A DNA stretch of 64,000 nucleotides from Hyphomicrobiaceae bacterium. Lineage in GTDB: Bacteria > Pseudomonadota > Alphaproteobacteria > Rhizobiales > Hyphomicrobiaceae. The stretch lies in assembly GCA_021730785.1 (NCBI GenBank), contig JAKFWF010000067.1, forward strand, positions 1-64,000, given 5' to 3'. Position numbers and translations under genes: made by a program. Below are positions 22,012 to 31,226 of the stretch, in pieces. The notes beneath the pieces are model-generated. The model was not told the DNA's origin and ran no database searches. It saw only the letters and a list, made by a program, of their open reading frames with translations. The number at the start of each line of letters is the position of its first letter. Position 1 is the first letter of the stretch.

Positions 22012-22596
22012 TCAGCTGAGCGGAGAACAGCGCGACTTTGCAGTTAACGGGAATGGCGCGAGTGGGGCATCCAATTCGAGTTGGCTGTCAGGACGAAGAT
22101 TGTAGCCCTTGTAAAGAGCGGTCAACATCAAGTCCGCGACAGCGATTAGATCCTTTGGCACTCCTGTCGCAACAAAGCGTCGCAGATTCCTATGTTGACT
22201 ACTTGAGACAAAGCCCAATTCCTGCAGTGCAAGTGCTTCGGCTGGTGGCAGGATCAGCGCCGCATTCTCGCCCAGGTGGGTCGCAAAGGCGCCGCTCGCC
22301 GCCTCACACAACATGCGTGCATCGTTCTCGATGAAAATGCACTGTACATACCGATCGCGCGAGGCGGCGGGTGACAGGATCAGGTATCGATTTTTCGAAT
22401 GCGGTTTGCCTGTGGGTCTTTTGGTGTTGTGGACCTGCTCTAGCCGACGCACCACTTCGCAGCGATGCGTTTCGAGAAAAGTAGCCAAGTCTGCAGCTTG
22501 TTGCGCCGTTGCCTGAGGTGTCCCGATTACAACCAGAATTATCGCTGGCAGCAGTTTGCTGCCAAACGACGCCCAACTGCCGAGTGAAAGGCTCAT
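22012..22596 (-). CDS. exported hypothetical protein
   Basis: A 194-residue protein I do not recognise. The ATG at 22594-22596 (MSLSLGSWASFGSKLLPAII) is preceded by AAAGGGTGG; the ORF-track start is a GTG in that region. A signal-like hydrophobic segment ends near ATA-QQ. The core reads RYLILSPAASRDRYVQCIFI then ENDARMLCEAASGAFA and GYNLRPDSQLELDAPLAP near the end. The RYVQC and ARMLCEAASG stretches resemble TY-Chap-like (type III chaperone fold) proteins, but this is weak. The base composition looks lower in GC than its neighbours, which may mean recent acquisition. Confidence 0.6.
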   Translation of the reverse strand: MSLSLGSWASFGSKLLPAIILVVIGTPQATAQQAADLATFLETHRCEVVRRLEQVHNTKRPTGKPHSKNRYLILSPAASRDRYVQCIFIENDARMLCEAASGAFATHLGENAALILPPAEALALQELGFVSSSQHRNLRRFVATGVPKDLIAVADLMLTALYKGYNLRPDSQLELDAPLAPFPLTAKSRCSPLS

Positions 22597-22722
22597 ATTC
22601 CACCCTTTGGCAGCCACTGCTTCTTCACGCCAGACACCATGCTGAACTCCTGCGAGGCATTTGTGTTGCTGCCAGCACCGCTGTCAACGAAGTTGGCTTC
22701 GGCAGATTCCCTCCCGGCAGCG

Positions 22723-23139
22723 TTAGCGCACACCCCAGCCGCCGATGATCGCGCCTTGGATCAGCAGCACGCCGAGCCAGTGGCCGGCATCGATTACGGT
22801 CAGCATGGGCCGGGCACCTTGGAAGGTGTGGTTGGCTGCCATCGAGGGAGCGACGAAGCCGAACCACAGGAAGGCTGCCGACAGCATGCCGTTGCCGATG
22901 GTCGCCGGCACGCCGCCTTTGAGCAAGTGGGCGAACAGGCCAGCCAGCACCCAGGCCATGATCAGCTGGGCGGCGAACGTGATCCCCATCGCCACCGAGA
23001 AGTTTACGGATTTCGTCTGCCGGGCCCCCGCCTCGCCGAGCGCTGCCAGCCAGGGCTTGCTGAGCGCCATGTACCACACCGAACCGAAACCGAAACCAGC
23101 GATCGCTGCCAGCAGGATGATGCCGAAGTTTGCATTCAT
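22723..23139 (-). CDS. DUF1761 membrane protein
   Basis: A 138-residue integral membrane protein with four hydrophobic segments. It matches DUF1761 by FGFGSVWYMALSKPWLAALG at residues 16-36 (the G-x-x-W-Y motif), AQLIMAWVLAGLFAHLL and AFLWFGFVAPSMAANHTFQG, ending with a short transmembrane segment, VLLIQGAIIGGW. Its function is unknown. It is flanked by unrelated genes; the 126-nt upstream of the hypothetical at 22012 shows no clear terminator. Confidence 0.88.
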   Translation of the reverse strand: MNANFGIILLAAIAGFGFGSVWYMALSKPWLAALGEAGARQTKSVNFSVAMGITFAAQLIMAWVLAGLFAHLLKGGVPATIGNGMLSAAFLWFGFVAPSMAANHTFQGARPMLTVIDAGHWLGVLLIQGAIIGGWGVR

Positions 23140-23249
23140 GACGTACGCCTTGCAGTGAACAGTGGGGTGCGACAGGTTTCGGGTCGTTTGTGCGCCGCAG
23201 CTCAGTGTATCAGCAGCGAGGATGAAATTTCCAGCACAGGTGCCAGGCC

Positions 23250-23714
23250 ATGACGATCCGCTTCATTGCCCTCGAGATCGATCTCGTTCAAGGCTGGCGG
23301 GACGGCCGCCCCGACGCCAACGGCCAGCCGCCCGAGCGCGGCATTACGCCGGCCGACGGCTATCCCTGCCGGCACTGCCTGCGGCTCATCGCCAAGGGCG
23401 ACGCCTACCTCACCCTCGCCCATCGCCCGTTCCCAGCCCTCCAGCCCTATGCCGAGGTCGGTCCGATCTTCGTGCATGCGGCGTGCGCACGCGGTGGCGA
23501 TGATGCGCGCATTCCTCACTTCCTTGACAGTCCGCGTTACATGATCCGCGGCTATGGCGCCGACGACCGCATCGTCTACGGCACCGGCCAGATCGTGCCA
23601 ACGCCAGAGATCCCGGCCGCCGCCGAACGCCTGTTCGAGAACACGGATGTCCGCTATGTCCACGTGCGATCGGCGTCGAACAACTGTTACCACTGCCGCA
23701 TTGAGCGAGCGTGA
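23250..23714 (+). CDS. DUF1203 protein
   Basis: A 154-residue soluble protein of the DUF1203 family, function unknown. Features seen in order: MTIRFIALEIDLVQGWRDG, a CRHCLRLIAKGDAYLTLAHR segment with a CxxC pair, YAEVGPIFVHAACA, RGYGADDRIVYGTGQIVP and the terminal VHVRSASNNCYHCRIER with a second Cys pair. The four Cys suggest a bound metal (inference). Start at the ATG at 23250, shortly after GTGCCAGGCC. It ends 7 nt before the convergent HHH-domain membrane protein. Confidence 0.88.
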   Translation: MTIRFIALEIDLVQGWRDGRPDANGQPPERGITPADGYPCRHCLRLIAKGDAYLTLAHRPFPALQPYAEVGPIFVHAACARGGDDARIPHFLDSPRYMIRGYGADDRIVYGTGQIVPTPEIPAAAERLFENTDVRYVHVRSASNNCYHCRIERA

Positions 23715-23721
23715 GGGCTGC

Positions 23722-25140
23722 TCACCCCTTCGGCCGCTGGCCGATGGAGCCGCTTGGCCGCCAGCCTTCGGCGAGCTTCGCGCACTGCTCGATCCACTTG
23801 TCGCGCTCGATGCGGCCCTTGAAGCCTTCGACGGTGGCTTCGAACCAGGCCACATGCTCGGGCGTCCACTGCGCGATCTGGTCGAAGTGCCAGATGCCCA
23901 TGTGGTTCATGCGCTGCTCGAGTTTTTCTGCGACGCCCCAGATCAATGACAGATCGTCCTTGCGGCCATTGCGCGGCGCGGGCAACAGGAGCGGCTTGAC
24001 GCCGTCCACGGCGGTGGCGAGTGGCGGTTGACCGGGCATCCCGTTGGCTGCCTTTGCGCTGCCGGTAGGCGCGGCCGCATGAGCAGATACCGCTGCTGGC
24101 ACGTTGCCTGCCGCAGCGACCGGCATCACAGCCCTGGCGGTGGGAGGGGGCGGTACTGCAACTATGCTGTCCGTTGTGGCCGCCATCGTCATGGCGGAAC
24201 CGGCCATCGGGGCGGGCTGCGAGGCGTGGGCGGGTGGCATGGCGGGACTTGCAACCCTGGCAACTCTGGCCGGTGCATCGGGCGCAGGCGTCATGGGAGG
24301 GGCGTCCAGCATGGCGGCTCCTGCGCCGACGGCATGTGGTACGCCTTCGCGGCCGGCCAGAGTGCCGAGCCCGGCGACCGCCAGCGTATAGCTCGCGGCC
24401 GGGCCTCTCGTCGCTGCGGAGCGGGCGCGTGCCATGGCGCTGACGCCCGCCGCCGCACCCCGTTCCGGGCTCATGAGGTAGCCCTGCGCATGCGCCGTCT
24501 CGACCGTTCTGAGCGGGCCGATGACGCCGTCCCGGCCGGCCAGCGTATCGATGCCGGCAACGACAAGGGCATAATTGTCCGGGCGGTTTGCCAGCAAGCG
24601 GCGCCGTTCGGCCTCCGCCGCAATCGACGGGTTGCGCTGCTGCGCGAGGGCTGTGGCAACGGTCGTGTTGACGGCTGCGGCCATGATCGTGAAGTCCGTC
24701 GCCGACGAGCGCAGCGCAAAGGTGTTGGCAACCGCGGTTGCGGTATCGGGCGTGCTGCCGAACGGCACGGTGGCGGCCAACGCCGGGGCGGCGATCGTGT
24801 CGACGCGTGCGACCTTCATCGTGTAATCGGGCACCAGCGGATTGCGCTCCGCCGTCACTTGCGAGCCGGCGGCAAGGCTGTTCAACATGCAGGTGACACA
24901 GCAGCCGGCGAGGTAGGCGCCGAGCATCAGCAGCGCGGTTTCAAGCCACAGTCCCTGCCGCCCCGGCAGCAACGTCAGCAGAGCCATGAACAGCCCGGCT
25001 ACCGCTGCTGCAATAGCCCAGGGAATCCAGCTCCAGCGCGCGCCCATTTGCTTCGCGCTGCACGTCGCCTGTCCGACCATCAGTCCGAGTATTGCCGCCA
25101 GCACCAGCGGTATCGAGAATTTTGCGATCACTAACGCCAT
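23722..25140 (-). CDS. membrane protein with internal repeats and C-terminal helix-hairpin-helix domain
   Basis: A 472-residue product with no overall match I know. It has three hydrophobic helices at about residues 7-24, 38-58 and 66-85. Four imperfect repeats follow, of the type YTLxVAGxxTLAGxxGV: DYTMKVARVDTI (105), DFTIMAAAVNTT (149), NYALVVAGIDTLAGRDGV (189) and SYTLAVAGLGTLAGREGV (250). Then comes an Ala/Pro-rich linker. The last 70 residues (DLSLIWGVAEKLEQRMNHMG, IWHFDQIAQWTPEHVAWF, GRIERDKWIEQC) match the helix-hairpin-helix tail found on alphaproteobacterial NuoE. Only 38 nt separate it from the OmpA/BON gene upstream, so the two form an operon. Confidence 0.7.
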   Translation of the reverse strand: MALVIAKFSIPLVLAAILGLMVGQATCSAKQMGARWSWIPWAIAAAVAGLFMALLTLLPGRQGLWLETALLMLGAYLAGCCVTCMLNSLAAGSQVTAERNPLVPDYTMKVARVDTIAAPALAATVPFGSTPDTATAVANTFALRSSATDFTIMAAAVNTTVATALAQQRNPSIAAEAERRRLLANRPDNYALVVAGIDTLAGRDGVIGPLRTVETAHAQGYLMSPERGAAAGVSAMARARSAATRGPAASYTLAVAGLGTLAGREGVPHAVGAGAAMLDAPPMTPAPDAPARVARVASPAMPPAHASQPAPMAGSAMTMAATTDSIVAVPPPPTARAVMPVAAAGNVPAAVSAHAAAPTGSAKAANGMPGQPPLATAVDGVKPLLLPAPRNGRKDDLSLIWGVAEKLEQRMNHMGIWHFDQIAQWTPEHVAWFEATVEGFKGRIERDKWIEQCAKLAEGWRPSGSIGQRPKG

Positions 25141-25178
25141 GGCGGAACTGTCCTTGCTGTGCGGGGCCGAGTGCGCGG

Positions 25179-27062
25179 CTATTCGACCACGTTGAACTCG
25201 ATGCGGCGGTTCTTCGTGCGACCCGCCGGATCGGCGTTGTCGGCTACCGGCTGCGACGAGCCGTAGCCGTTGGCCTTCATGCGCGGGGCAGCGATCCCGG
25301 CTTTGGCCAGAAGTTCGACAATTGCGTCGGCGCGATCCTGCGACAGGGTTTCGTTGAAGCCGGCGGTGCCGGACGAGTCGGTGTGGCCGGCAACCTCAAT
25401 GCGCATCGCCGGGCAGCGCTTCATGACATCGGCGATCTGGTTGATCACGGGTTGCGAGGAGGGCAGGACGACGGCACGGGACGATTCGAACAGGATCTTG
25501 CCCGACTTGACCGACGCGGCAAGATCAGCCGTGCACGCCGCCACCACCTCTGGCGCCGGCTTGGCGATCACGGCTGGCGGGGTTGGCGCCGGTGCCGCGA
25601 CTGCCGGTGGTGCAGCCGGCGCAACGGGCGGTGCGACTGACACCGGGAACGTGAGGGTTGTCTGCACTGGGATCGGGCCATCGAGCTTGGCTGCCACATC
25701 CTTGATTTCATTGGCGATCCGTTCGGACGGCGCGACACCGCTGATCGTCAATCGTCCCCCCGCGATCGAGGCCTCTCCTTGTTCGAGCCGTGACAGCTGC
25801 TCGAGTCCGAGTGCCAGCGCCGCCCCAAACCCTGCCGGTGCGCCACCGGCGATCGACGTGGTGTCGTCGAGCGCAAGGCTGTTGGGGAAGCGCTGCAGTG
25901 CCGATATCATCGTGCGACGCACATCGTCGTCGGGGTAATGGCCATCGAACCGCAGCGCCTTTAGCGTGCGCACGGCCTTCCATACATAGTTCTGCACCAG
26001 CGGCGGTGTGATCGCGGCCCGCTCCAGCTTGAGGCCGCCGGGCAAGCTGCCGGCCGTGGCCGCGGTCACGGCCCGGTAGGCGGCGGCGCTGACCGCTTCG
26101 CCCTCGATGACCAGCGCGTTGTCGGTGATCCGGGCGAGGCCGTTGCGCAACTGGCCGAGTTGGATCGTGGCAAACGTGGTGGCAGCGCCAAAGTCGACGC
26201 CGGTCGGCACGCCAGATGCCAGTTTGAGCTGATCGACCACGCGGCCGTTGAGGGCAGCGGCCCGGGCGCCTGCCAGCGATTGCAGGCGGGCAACCTCGGC
26301 TGGCGCCGAGCCGGTCAGCGTCATCACGTCGCCGTCGCGGCTGGCCTGCCATACGTAGGGGCGCTCGACCGGCAGAGCCGGTGCCTTGGGTGCGGCTGCG
26401 ACCGGCGCAGACGGCGGCGCTGGCGCAGCGATGTCGACGGCACCGATCTGCAGCGGTGGCGGCAATTGCTTGACGGCGGCCGTGACAGCCGCTGCCGTCG
26501 CCTGATCGGCCGCGGTGCCGCGGATCGACAGAATGTTGTCCGACAGGGCGACCGAACCGCTTTTCAGGCGCGCCAGTTGGGAGAGCGCGCTCGCCGACAT
26601 GGCCAGTGCCTCCGGCGGCGCGCCGCGCGCATCCTTCATGTCATCGACGAGGTTCAGGCCAGGTAGCCGCTTGTGCGCTTCGGCCAGCAGCTTTTCGCGC
26701 ATGCCGTCGGCCTCGACGAAGCCGGACAGCGTCACCTTGCCAGCATCGATGGTGGCGCCCCACGTAAACGGTTTCGTGACGGGGGCGATCTCGGAGGGAT
26801 TGGCGGTGGCGAGGCGCACACCGGGAACTTGCAGCGCGGCCGCCAACGCGCGGCCTTGGCTTGCCGCTGACGGGGCTGTGCCCTCGATGAAGACGTCGCG
26901 GCCCTCGATCGCCGGTTTGATCCAGGGCATGTCCTTTGCGACAGTCGTCGTCAGCCGGTGCGTCAGCTCGCTTTCGATTTCGGGCGCCAACAGGGCTGTT
27001 GCCGCAAACCACAGGGCTGCCAGCGGCAGCAAGCCCCACCACCATCTACGCGGCTGACACAT
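25179..27062 (-). CDS. OmpA-family protein with BON-like repeats
   Basis: A 627-residue envelope protein. An N-terminal transmembrane anchor (WWGLLPLAALWFAATALLA, residues 8-28) leads into several BON-like repeats: RDVFIEGTAPSAASQGRAL, VTLSGFVEADGMREKLLA, LSIRGTAADQATAAAV, MTLTGSAPAEVARLQSL and LTISGVAPSERIANEI. An Ala/Pro linker precedes the C-terminal OmpA domain, which has the peptidoglycan-binding signature IEVAGHTDSSGTAGFNETLS, SQDRADAIVELLAKAG and NGYGSSQPVADN-type residues. This layout recalls mycobacterial ArfA/OmpATb (BON plus OmpA). It is first in a two-gene operon with the HHH-domain membrane protein. Confidence 0.85.
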   Translation of the reverse strand: MCQPRRWWWGLLPLAALWFAATALLAPEIESELTHRLTTTVAKDMPWIKPAIEGRDVFIEGTAPSAASQGRALAAALQVPGVRLATANPSEIAPVTKPFTWGATIDAGKVTLSGFVEADGMREKLLAEAHKRLPGLNLVDDMKDARGAPPEALAMSASALSQLARLKSGSVALSDNILSIRGTAADQATAAAVTAAVKQLPPPLQIGAVDIAAPAPPSAPVAAAPKAPALPVERPYVWQASRDGDVMTLTGSAPAEVARLQSLAGARAAALNGRVVDQLKLASGVPTGVDFGAATTFATIQLGQLRNGLARITDNALVIEGEAVSAAAYRAVTAATAGSLPGGLKLERAAITPPLVQNYVWKAVRTLKALRFDGHYPDDDVRRTMISALQRFPNSLALDDTTSIAGGAPAGFGAALALGLEQLSRLEQGEASIAGGRLTISGVAPSERIANEIKDVAAKLDGPIPVQTTLTFPVSVAPPVAPAAPPAVAAPAPTPPAVIAKPAPEVVAACTADLAASVKSGKILFESSRAVVLPSSQPVINQIADVMKRCPAMRIEVAGHTDSSGTAGFNETLSQDRADAIVELLAKAGIAAPRMKANGYGSSQPVADNADPAGRTKNRRIEFNVVE

Positions 27063-27374
27063 GGTCGTCGTCCTTCCAGCGTGCTCGGGAGGCCTGTGCG
27101 CCGGCTTCTGCCAGTGACAGAGCGCTTCCTAGCGAACCAAAACCGTGCGGCGCAAAACCGGGGGAAACTCGCGTGACTCCGGTCGTGCAGACGCCGTGTT
27201 TATGCGAGGGATATTGAGAAGTTAGCCGTCCTTCATGTCAAGCTCCGGGACAGCTCACCAGCCCGTGCACCACCGGTAACCTTACCTGTGCTCGGCGCCC
27301 TTGCCCGGCGCGGCTCGCCTGCGCCAGTGTGCTGCAAGTGCCAAATCTGATGCTAACCGTGAGCATATGCTGCC
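27063..27374. other. divergent intergenic region between OmpA operon and PRISE-like SDR
   Basis: 312 bases holding the promoters of two divergent units. I see no RNA gene, no strong hairpin and no confident -35/-10 pair. The GAGCATATGC palindrome-like stretch lies just before the SDR start. Confidence 0.4.
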
Positions 27375-28424
27375 ATGAAGCAAGCCATCATTGTCGGTGC
27401 CCAGGGCGTGATTGGTCGCTACATCACGGCTCATCTGCATGGGCTTGGCGGGTGGGACATTGTCGGCTTGTCGCGGCGTGTGCCAACCGAGCGCGAGTTC
27501 CAAGCGCGCCATATCGCCGTCGATCTCCTCGATCGCGCCGACGCAGAAGCAAAGCTCAGCCAGTTCACGGAGGCCACACACGTTTTCTATTGTGCCTTCC
27601 AGGCTCGACCCACATGGGCTGAACACAATGCGCCCAATCTCGCCATGCTGGTCAACGCGGTCGAGCCGATCGCCCGCGCCTCCAGCCGATTGCAGCACGT
27701 GAACCTCGTCGAAGGCACGAAGTATTACGGCAGCCACTTGGGCGCCTTCAAAACGCCGGCGAAGGAGAGCGATTCGCCGCACATGCTGCCGAACTTCTAC
27801 TACGACCAGGAGCGCTGGCTGCGAGCTGCCCAGGTAGGCCGGAGCTGGTCCTGGTCGGCGCTGCGCCCGCATACGATTTGCGGATTTGCGCTCGCAAATC
27901 CAATGAACCTGATGCTGAACCTTGGCGTTTATGCCTCGATTTCGAAGGAACTTGGCCTGCCGCTGCGGTTTCCTGGCCACCCGGGCGCTTTCACTGCGGT
28001 CTATCAAATGACAGACAGTTCGCTGTTGGCCCGGGGCATGACTTGGGCTGCAACCACCCCTGCTGCCGCCAACCAGGTATTCAACCTCACCAACGGCGAT
28101 TACTTTCGGTGGTCGAACCTGTGGCCGCGCCTGGCCCGTGCCTTCGACATTGAAGCGGGTCCCGTCCAGACCATCAAGCTCGCGGAGTTGATGGCCGACA
28201 AGGGGCCGCTTTGGGCCACCATGCAGAAGAAGTATGATTTGCAGCCTCACCCCTACGAGCAGCTCGCCGCATGGCCCTTCGCCGATTATGTATGGGGCAG
28301 TGCCTGGGACATCATGTCGAGTACGACCAAGATCCGGCAGGCGGGCTTCCACGACGTGATCGACACTGAGGAGGCGATCCTGGCCATGCTCGCCGACTTC
28401 CGTCACCGTCGCATCATTCCATGA
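27375..28424 (+). CDS. SDR-superfamily reductase, PRISE (progesterone 5-beta-reductase/iridoid synthase)-like
   Basis: A 349-residue NAD(P)H-dependent oxidoreductase. The Rossmann entry is AIIVGAQGVIGRYITAHL, with GLSRR after the second strand suggesting NADP preference. The PRISE catalytic region reads NLVEGTKYYGSHLG (Lys in EGTKYY) and later NFYYDQERWL (Tyr in YYDQ). NGDYFRWSNLWPRLARAF matches the family's C-terminal part. PRISE enzymes reduce activated enones; the natural substrate here is unknown. The stop codon overlaps the mutS ATG by ATGA, so translation is probably coupled, an unusual partnership. Confidence 0.85.
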   Translation: MKQAIIVGAQGVIGRYITAHLHGLGGWDIVGLSRRVPTEREFQARHIAVDLLDRADAEAKLSQFTEATHVFYCAFQARPTWAEHNAPNLAMLVNAVEPIARASSRLQHVNLVEGTKYYGSHLGAFKTPAKESDSPHMLPNFYYDQERWLRAAQVGRSWSWSALRPHTICGFALANPMNLMLNLGVYASISKELGLPLRFPGHPGAFTAVYQMTDSSLLARGMTWAATTPAAANQVFNLTNGDYFRWSNLWPRLARAFDIEAGPVQTIKLAELMADKGPLWATMQKKYDLQPHPYEQLAAWPFADYVWGSAWDIMSSTTKIRQAGFHDVIDTEEAILAMLADFRHRRIIP

Positions 28425-31219
28425 TCGAGCGACCGATGGCAGGCCGTAAGCCAACCAGACCCGAACCTGAAGAAGTGCCAGTGGCCACGGCAAAGGCCCC
28501 GCCGCCAGCCGTGGCTGCAGCCGCTGGGGCGACGCCGTCCATGGCGCAGTTCCTCGAAATCAAGGCGGCCAACCCGGACAGCATCCTGTGGTACCGGATG
28601 GGCGATTTCTACGAGCTGTTCTTCGAGGATGCCGTGATTGCCGCGGCGGCACTCGGCATCGTGCTGACCAAGCGCGGCAAGCATCTGGGCGAAGACATCC
28701 CCATGTGCGGCGTCCCCGTCGTGCGCGCCGACGACTACCTGCAGCGCCTGATCCGCAAGGGTTACCGGGTAGCGGTGTGCGAGCAGCTCGAGGATCCGGC
28801 CGAAGCCCGCAAGCGCGGCGCAAAGGCGGTCGTCCGCCGCGACGTGGTTCGGCTCGTCACCCCCGGCACGCTGACCGAGGACGCACTGCTCGATGCGAAA
28901 ACCCGCAACTATCTGACCGCTGCCCATCCGATCCCGGGCGGGGGCTATGCGCTGGCGTCCCTCGACATCTCGACCGGCGAGTTCGAGGTCGGCAGCACGT
29001 CGGTCGCCGACTTCGCGGGCGAAATCGTGCGCCTGTCCCCGGGCGAGGTGATCGCCGCCGACGACACCATCAAGGAGCCCGAGTTCAAGCGCTGGCTCGG
29101 CATCGTCAATGCCGCGATCACGCCTGTCGCCGGGCCGAGCTTCGATGCGATGGCCGGCGAGCGCACGCTAAAGGAGCGGCTGCGGGTCGCCGATCTGGGC
29201 GCGTTCGGCGGCTTTGCACGGGCCGAGTTGGCCGCGATCGGCGCGCTGCTTACCTACGTCGATCTGACCTAGCTCGGCCGCCAGCCGTCGCTGCGTGCGC
29301 CCAAGCGCGGCGGACCCGAGACAACGCTCGTCATCGATGCGGCGAGCCGGGCGAGCCTAGAACTCGTGCGCTCGACTTCGGGCGACAAGGACGGCTCGCT
29401 GCTGGGCGCCATGGACATGACGGTGACCGCATCCGGCGCGCGCGAACTCGCGGCCCGCATCGCCTCACCCTTGAAGACCGCCGCCCAGATCAATGCCAGG
29501 CTCGATGGCCTCGGTTACCTCGTCGACCGGCAGAGCCTGTATGAGCGCCTGCGCGGCCACCTGCGCACGTCGCCCGACATCGCGCGCGCGATCTCGCGGC
29601 TCGCCTTGCAGCGCGGCGGTCCGCGCGATCTGAAGGCGGTCGGGCAGGGGCTCGAAGCAGCCGGCGTGGCCGCACGGCTGTTGCGCGAGGAAGCGATGGG
29701 GCTGCCCGACGAACTGGCCGCAATCGCTGCCCGTCTCGAAGGCCCAGCGCCCCAGATCGCGATCGAACTCGCCCGTGCGGTCGTCGACGAACCGCCGCAC
29801 CTGAAGCGCGACGGCGGCTTCATCGCCGAGGGCTACCGCGAGGACATCGACAAAGCGCGCGCGCTCGGTGCCGACAGCCGAAAGGTCCTCGCACGGCTGG
29901 AGGCGACCTACGTCGAGGCGACCGGTGTCAAGACGCTGAAAATTCGCCACAACAACATCCTCGGCTACTTCATCGAGGTGACGCAAGCGAACGCGAAACC
30001 TCTGCAGTCGCCGCCGCACGACGCCTTGTTCCGCCACAAGCAGTCGATGGCGAATGCCGTGCGCTTCACGACGCCGGAACTGACCGAAATCGAAGGCGCG
30101 ATGGCGACCGCGGCCGAGCGGGCATTGGCCCTCGAGCAGGAGGTGTTCACCGAGCTGTTGCGGCTGATCCTGTCGGATGAAGCTGCGCTCGCAAAGGCTG
30201 CGGCAGCGCTTGCCGAACTCGATCACGTGTGCGGCCTGGCCCACCTCGCCTGGACCGAGCATTACGTGCGCCCGGAAGTCGACGACAGCGTCTCCTTCGA
30301 CATCCGCGGTGGGCGCCACCCAGTGGTCGAACAGGCGTTGCGCAAGGGCAAGGCCGCTGCCTTCATCGAGAACGACTGCACGCTCGGGCGGCCGACGACG
30401 CTAGCGCCAGCCGGTTTCGACGAGCAGGCGACGGGTCGCCTGTGGCTCGTCACGGGGCCGAACATGGCCGGCAAATCGACATTCCTGCGCCAGAACGCGC
30501 TGATCGCGCTGATGGCGCAGATGGGCTCGTTCGTGCCGGCCAAGCGCGCGCATATCGGCGTGGTCGATCGCTTGTTCAGCCGGGTCGGCGCGTCGGATGA
30601 TCTTGCGCGCGGGCGTTCGACGTTCATGGTCGAGATGGTCGAGACGGCGGCAATCCTGAACCAGGCGACCGACAAGAGCCTCGTCATCCTGGATGAGATC
30701 GGCCGCGGTACGGCGACCTTCGACGGCCTATCGATCGCCTGGGCCGCGGTCGAGCACCTGCACGACGTGAACAAGTCGCGGGCGTTGTTTGCGACGCACT
30801 TCCACGAACTGACCCAACTGGCCGGCCGCCTCGCCGAAGTCGCCAACGTCACGGTCGACGTGAAGGAGTGGCACGACGAGATTGTGTTCCTGCACAAGAT
30901 CAAGCCGGGCGCGGCGGACCGCAGCTATGGCATCCAGGTGGCGAGGCTTGCCGGCCTGCCGCGTGGCGTGCTGAAGCGGGCCGCCGAAGTTCTGGCGCGG
31001 CTCGAGAAGAACAACCGGCGGGCGGGCGCAGGTGGCTCGACCCTGGAGGACCTGCCGTTGTTTGCACTTTCGGCGGCGAAGGCGGAAGCTCAGGCGGCAA
31101 AGCCGGCCACGGTGTCGGCGGTCGACGTCGTGCTCGCCGAACTCAAGCCCGATGACCTCACCCCCAAGGCCGCCCTCGAGATGCTCTACCGGCTGAAGGA
31201 ACTGGCGGCGAAGGGGTAA
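28421..31219 (+). pseudogene. mutS: DNA mismatch repair protein MutS, interrupted by an in-frame TAG
   Basis: MutS recognises mismatches and recruits MutL. The frame runs 933 codons from ATG 28421, broken once by TAG at 29270-29272 (codon 284). The first half has FYELFFEDAV and MCGVPVVRADDYLQRLI (mismatch-binding and connector domains). The second has the lever/clamp region and the ATPase with Walker A GPNMAGKSTFLRQNA, VILDEIGRGTATFDG and LFATHFHELTQL. Both halves are in the same frame and otherwise intact. MutS proteins usually have TQ here (YVDLT-Q-LG), so a single C-to-T change of CAG explains it. It could be a true mutation, readthrough or a sequencing error. Confidence 0.9.
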
Positions 31220-31226
31220 TTGTCGC

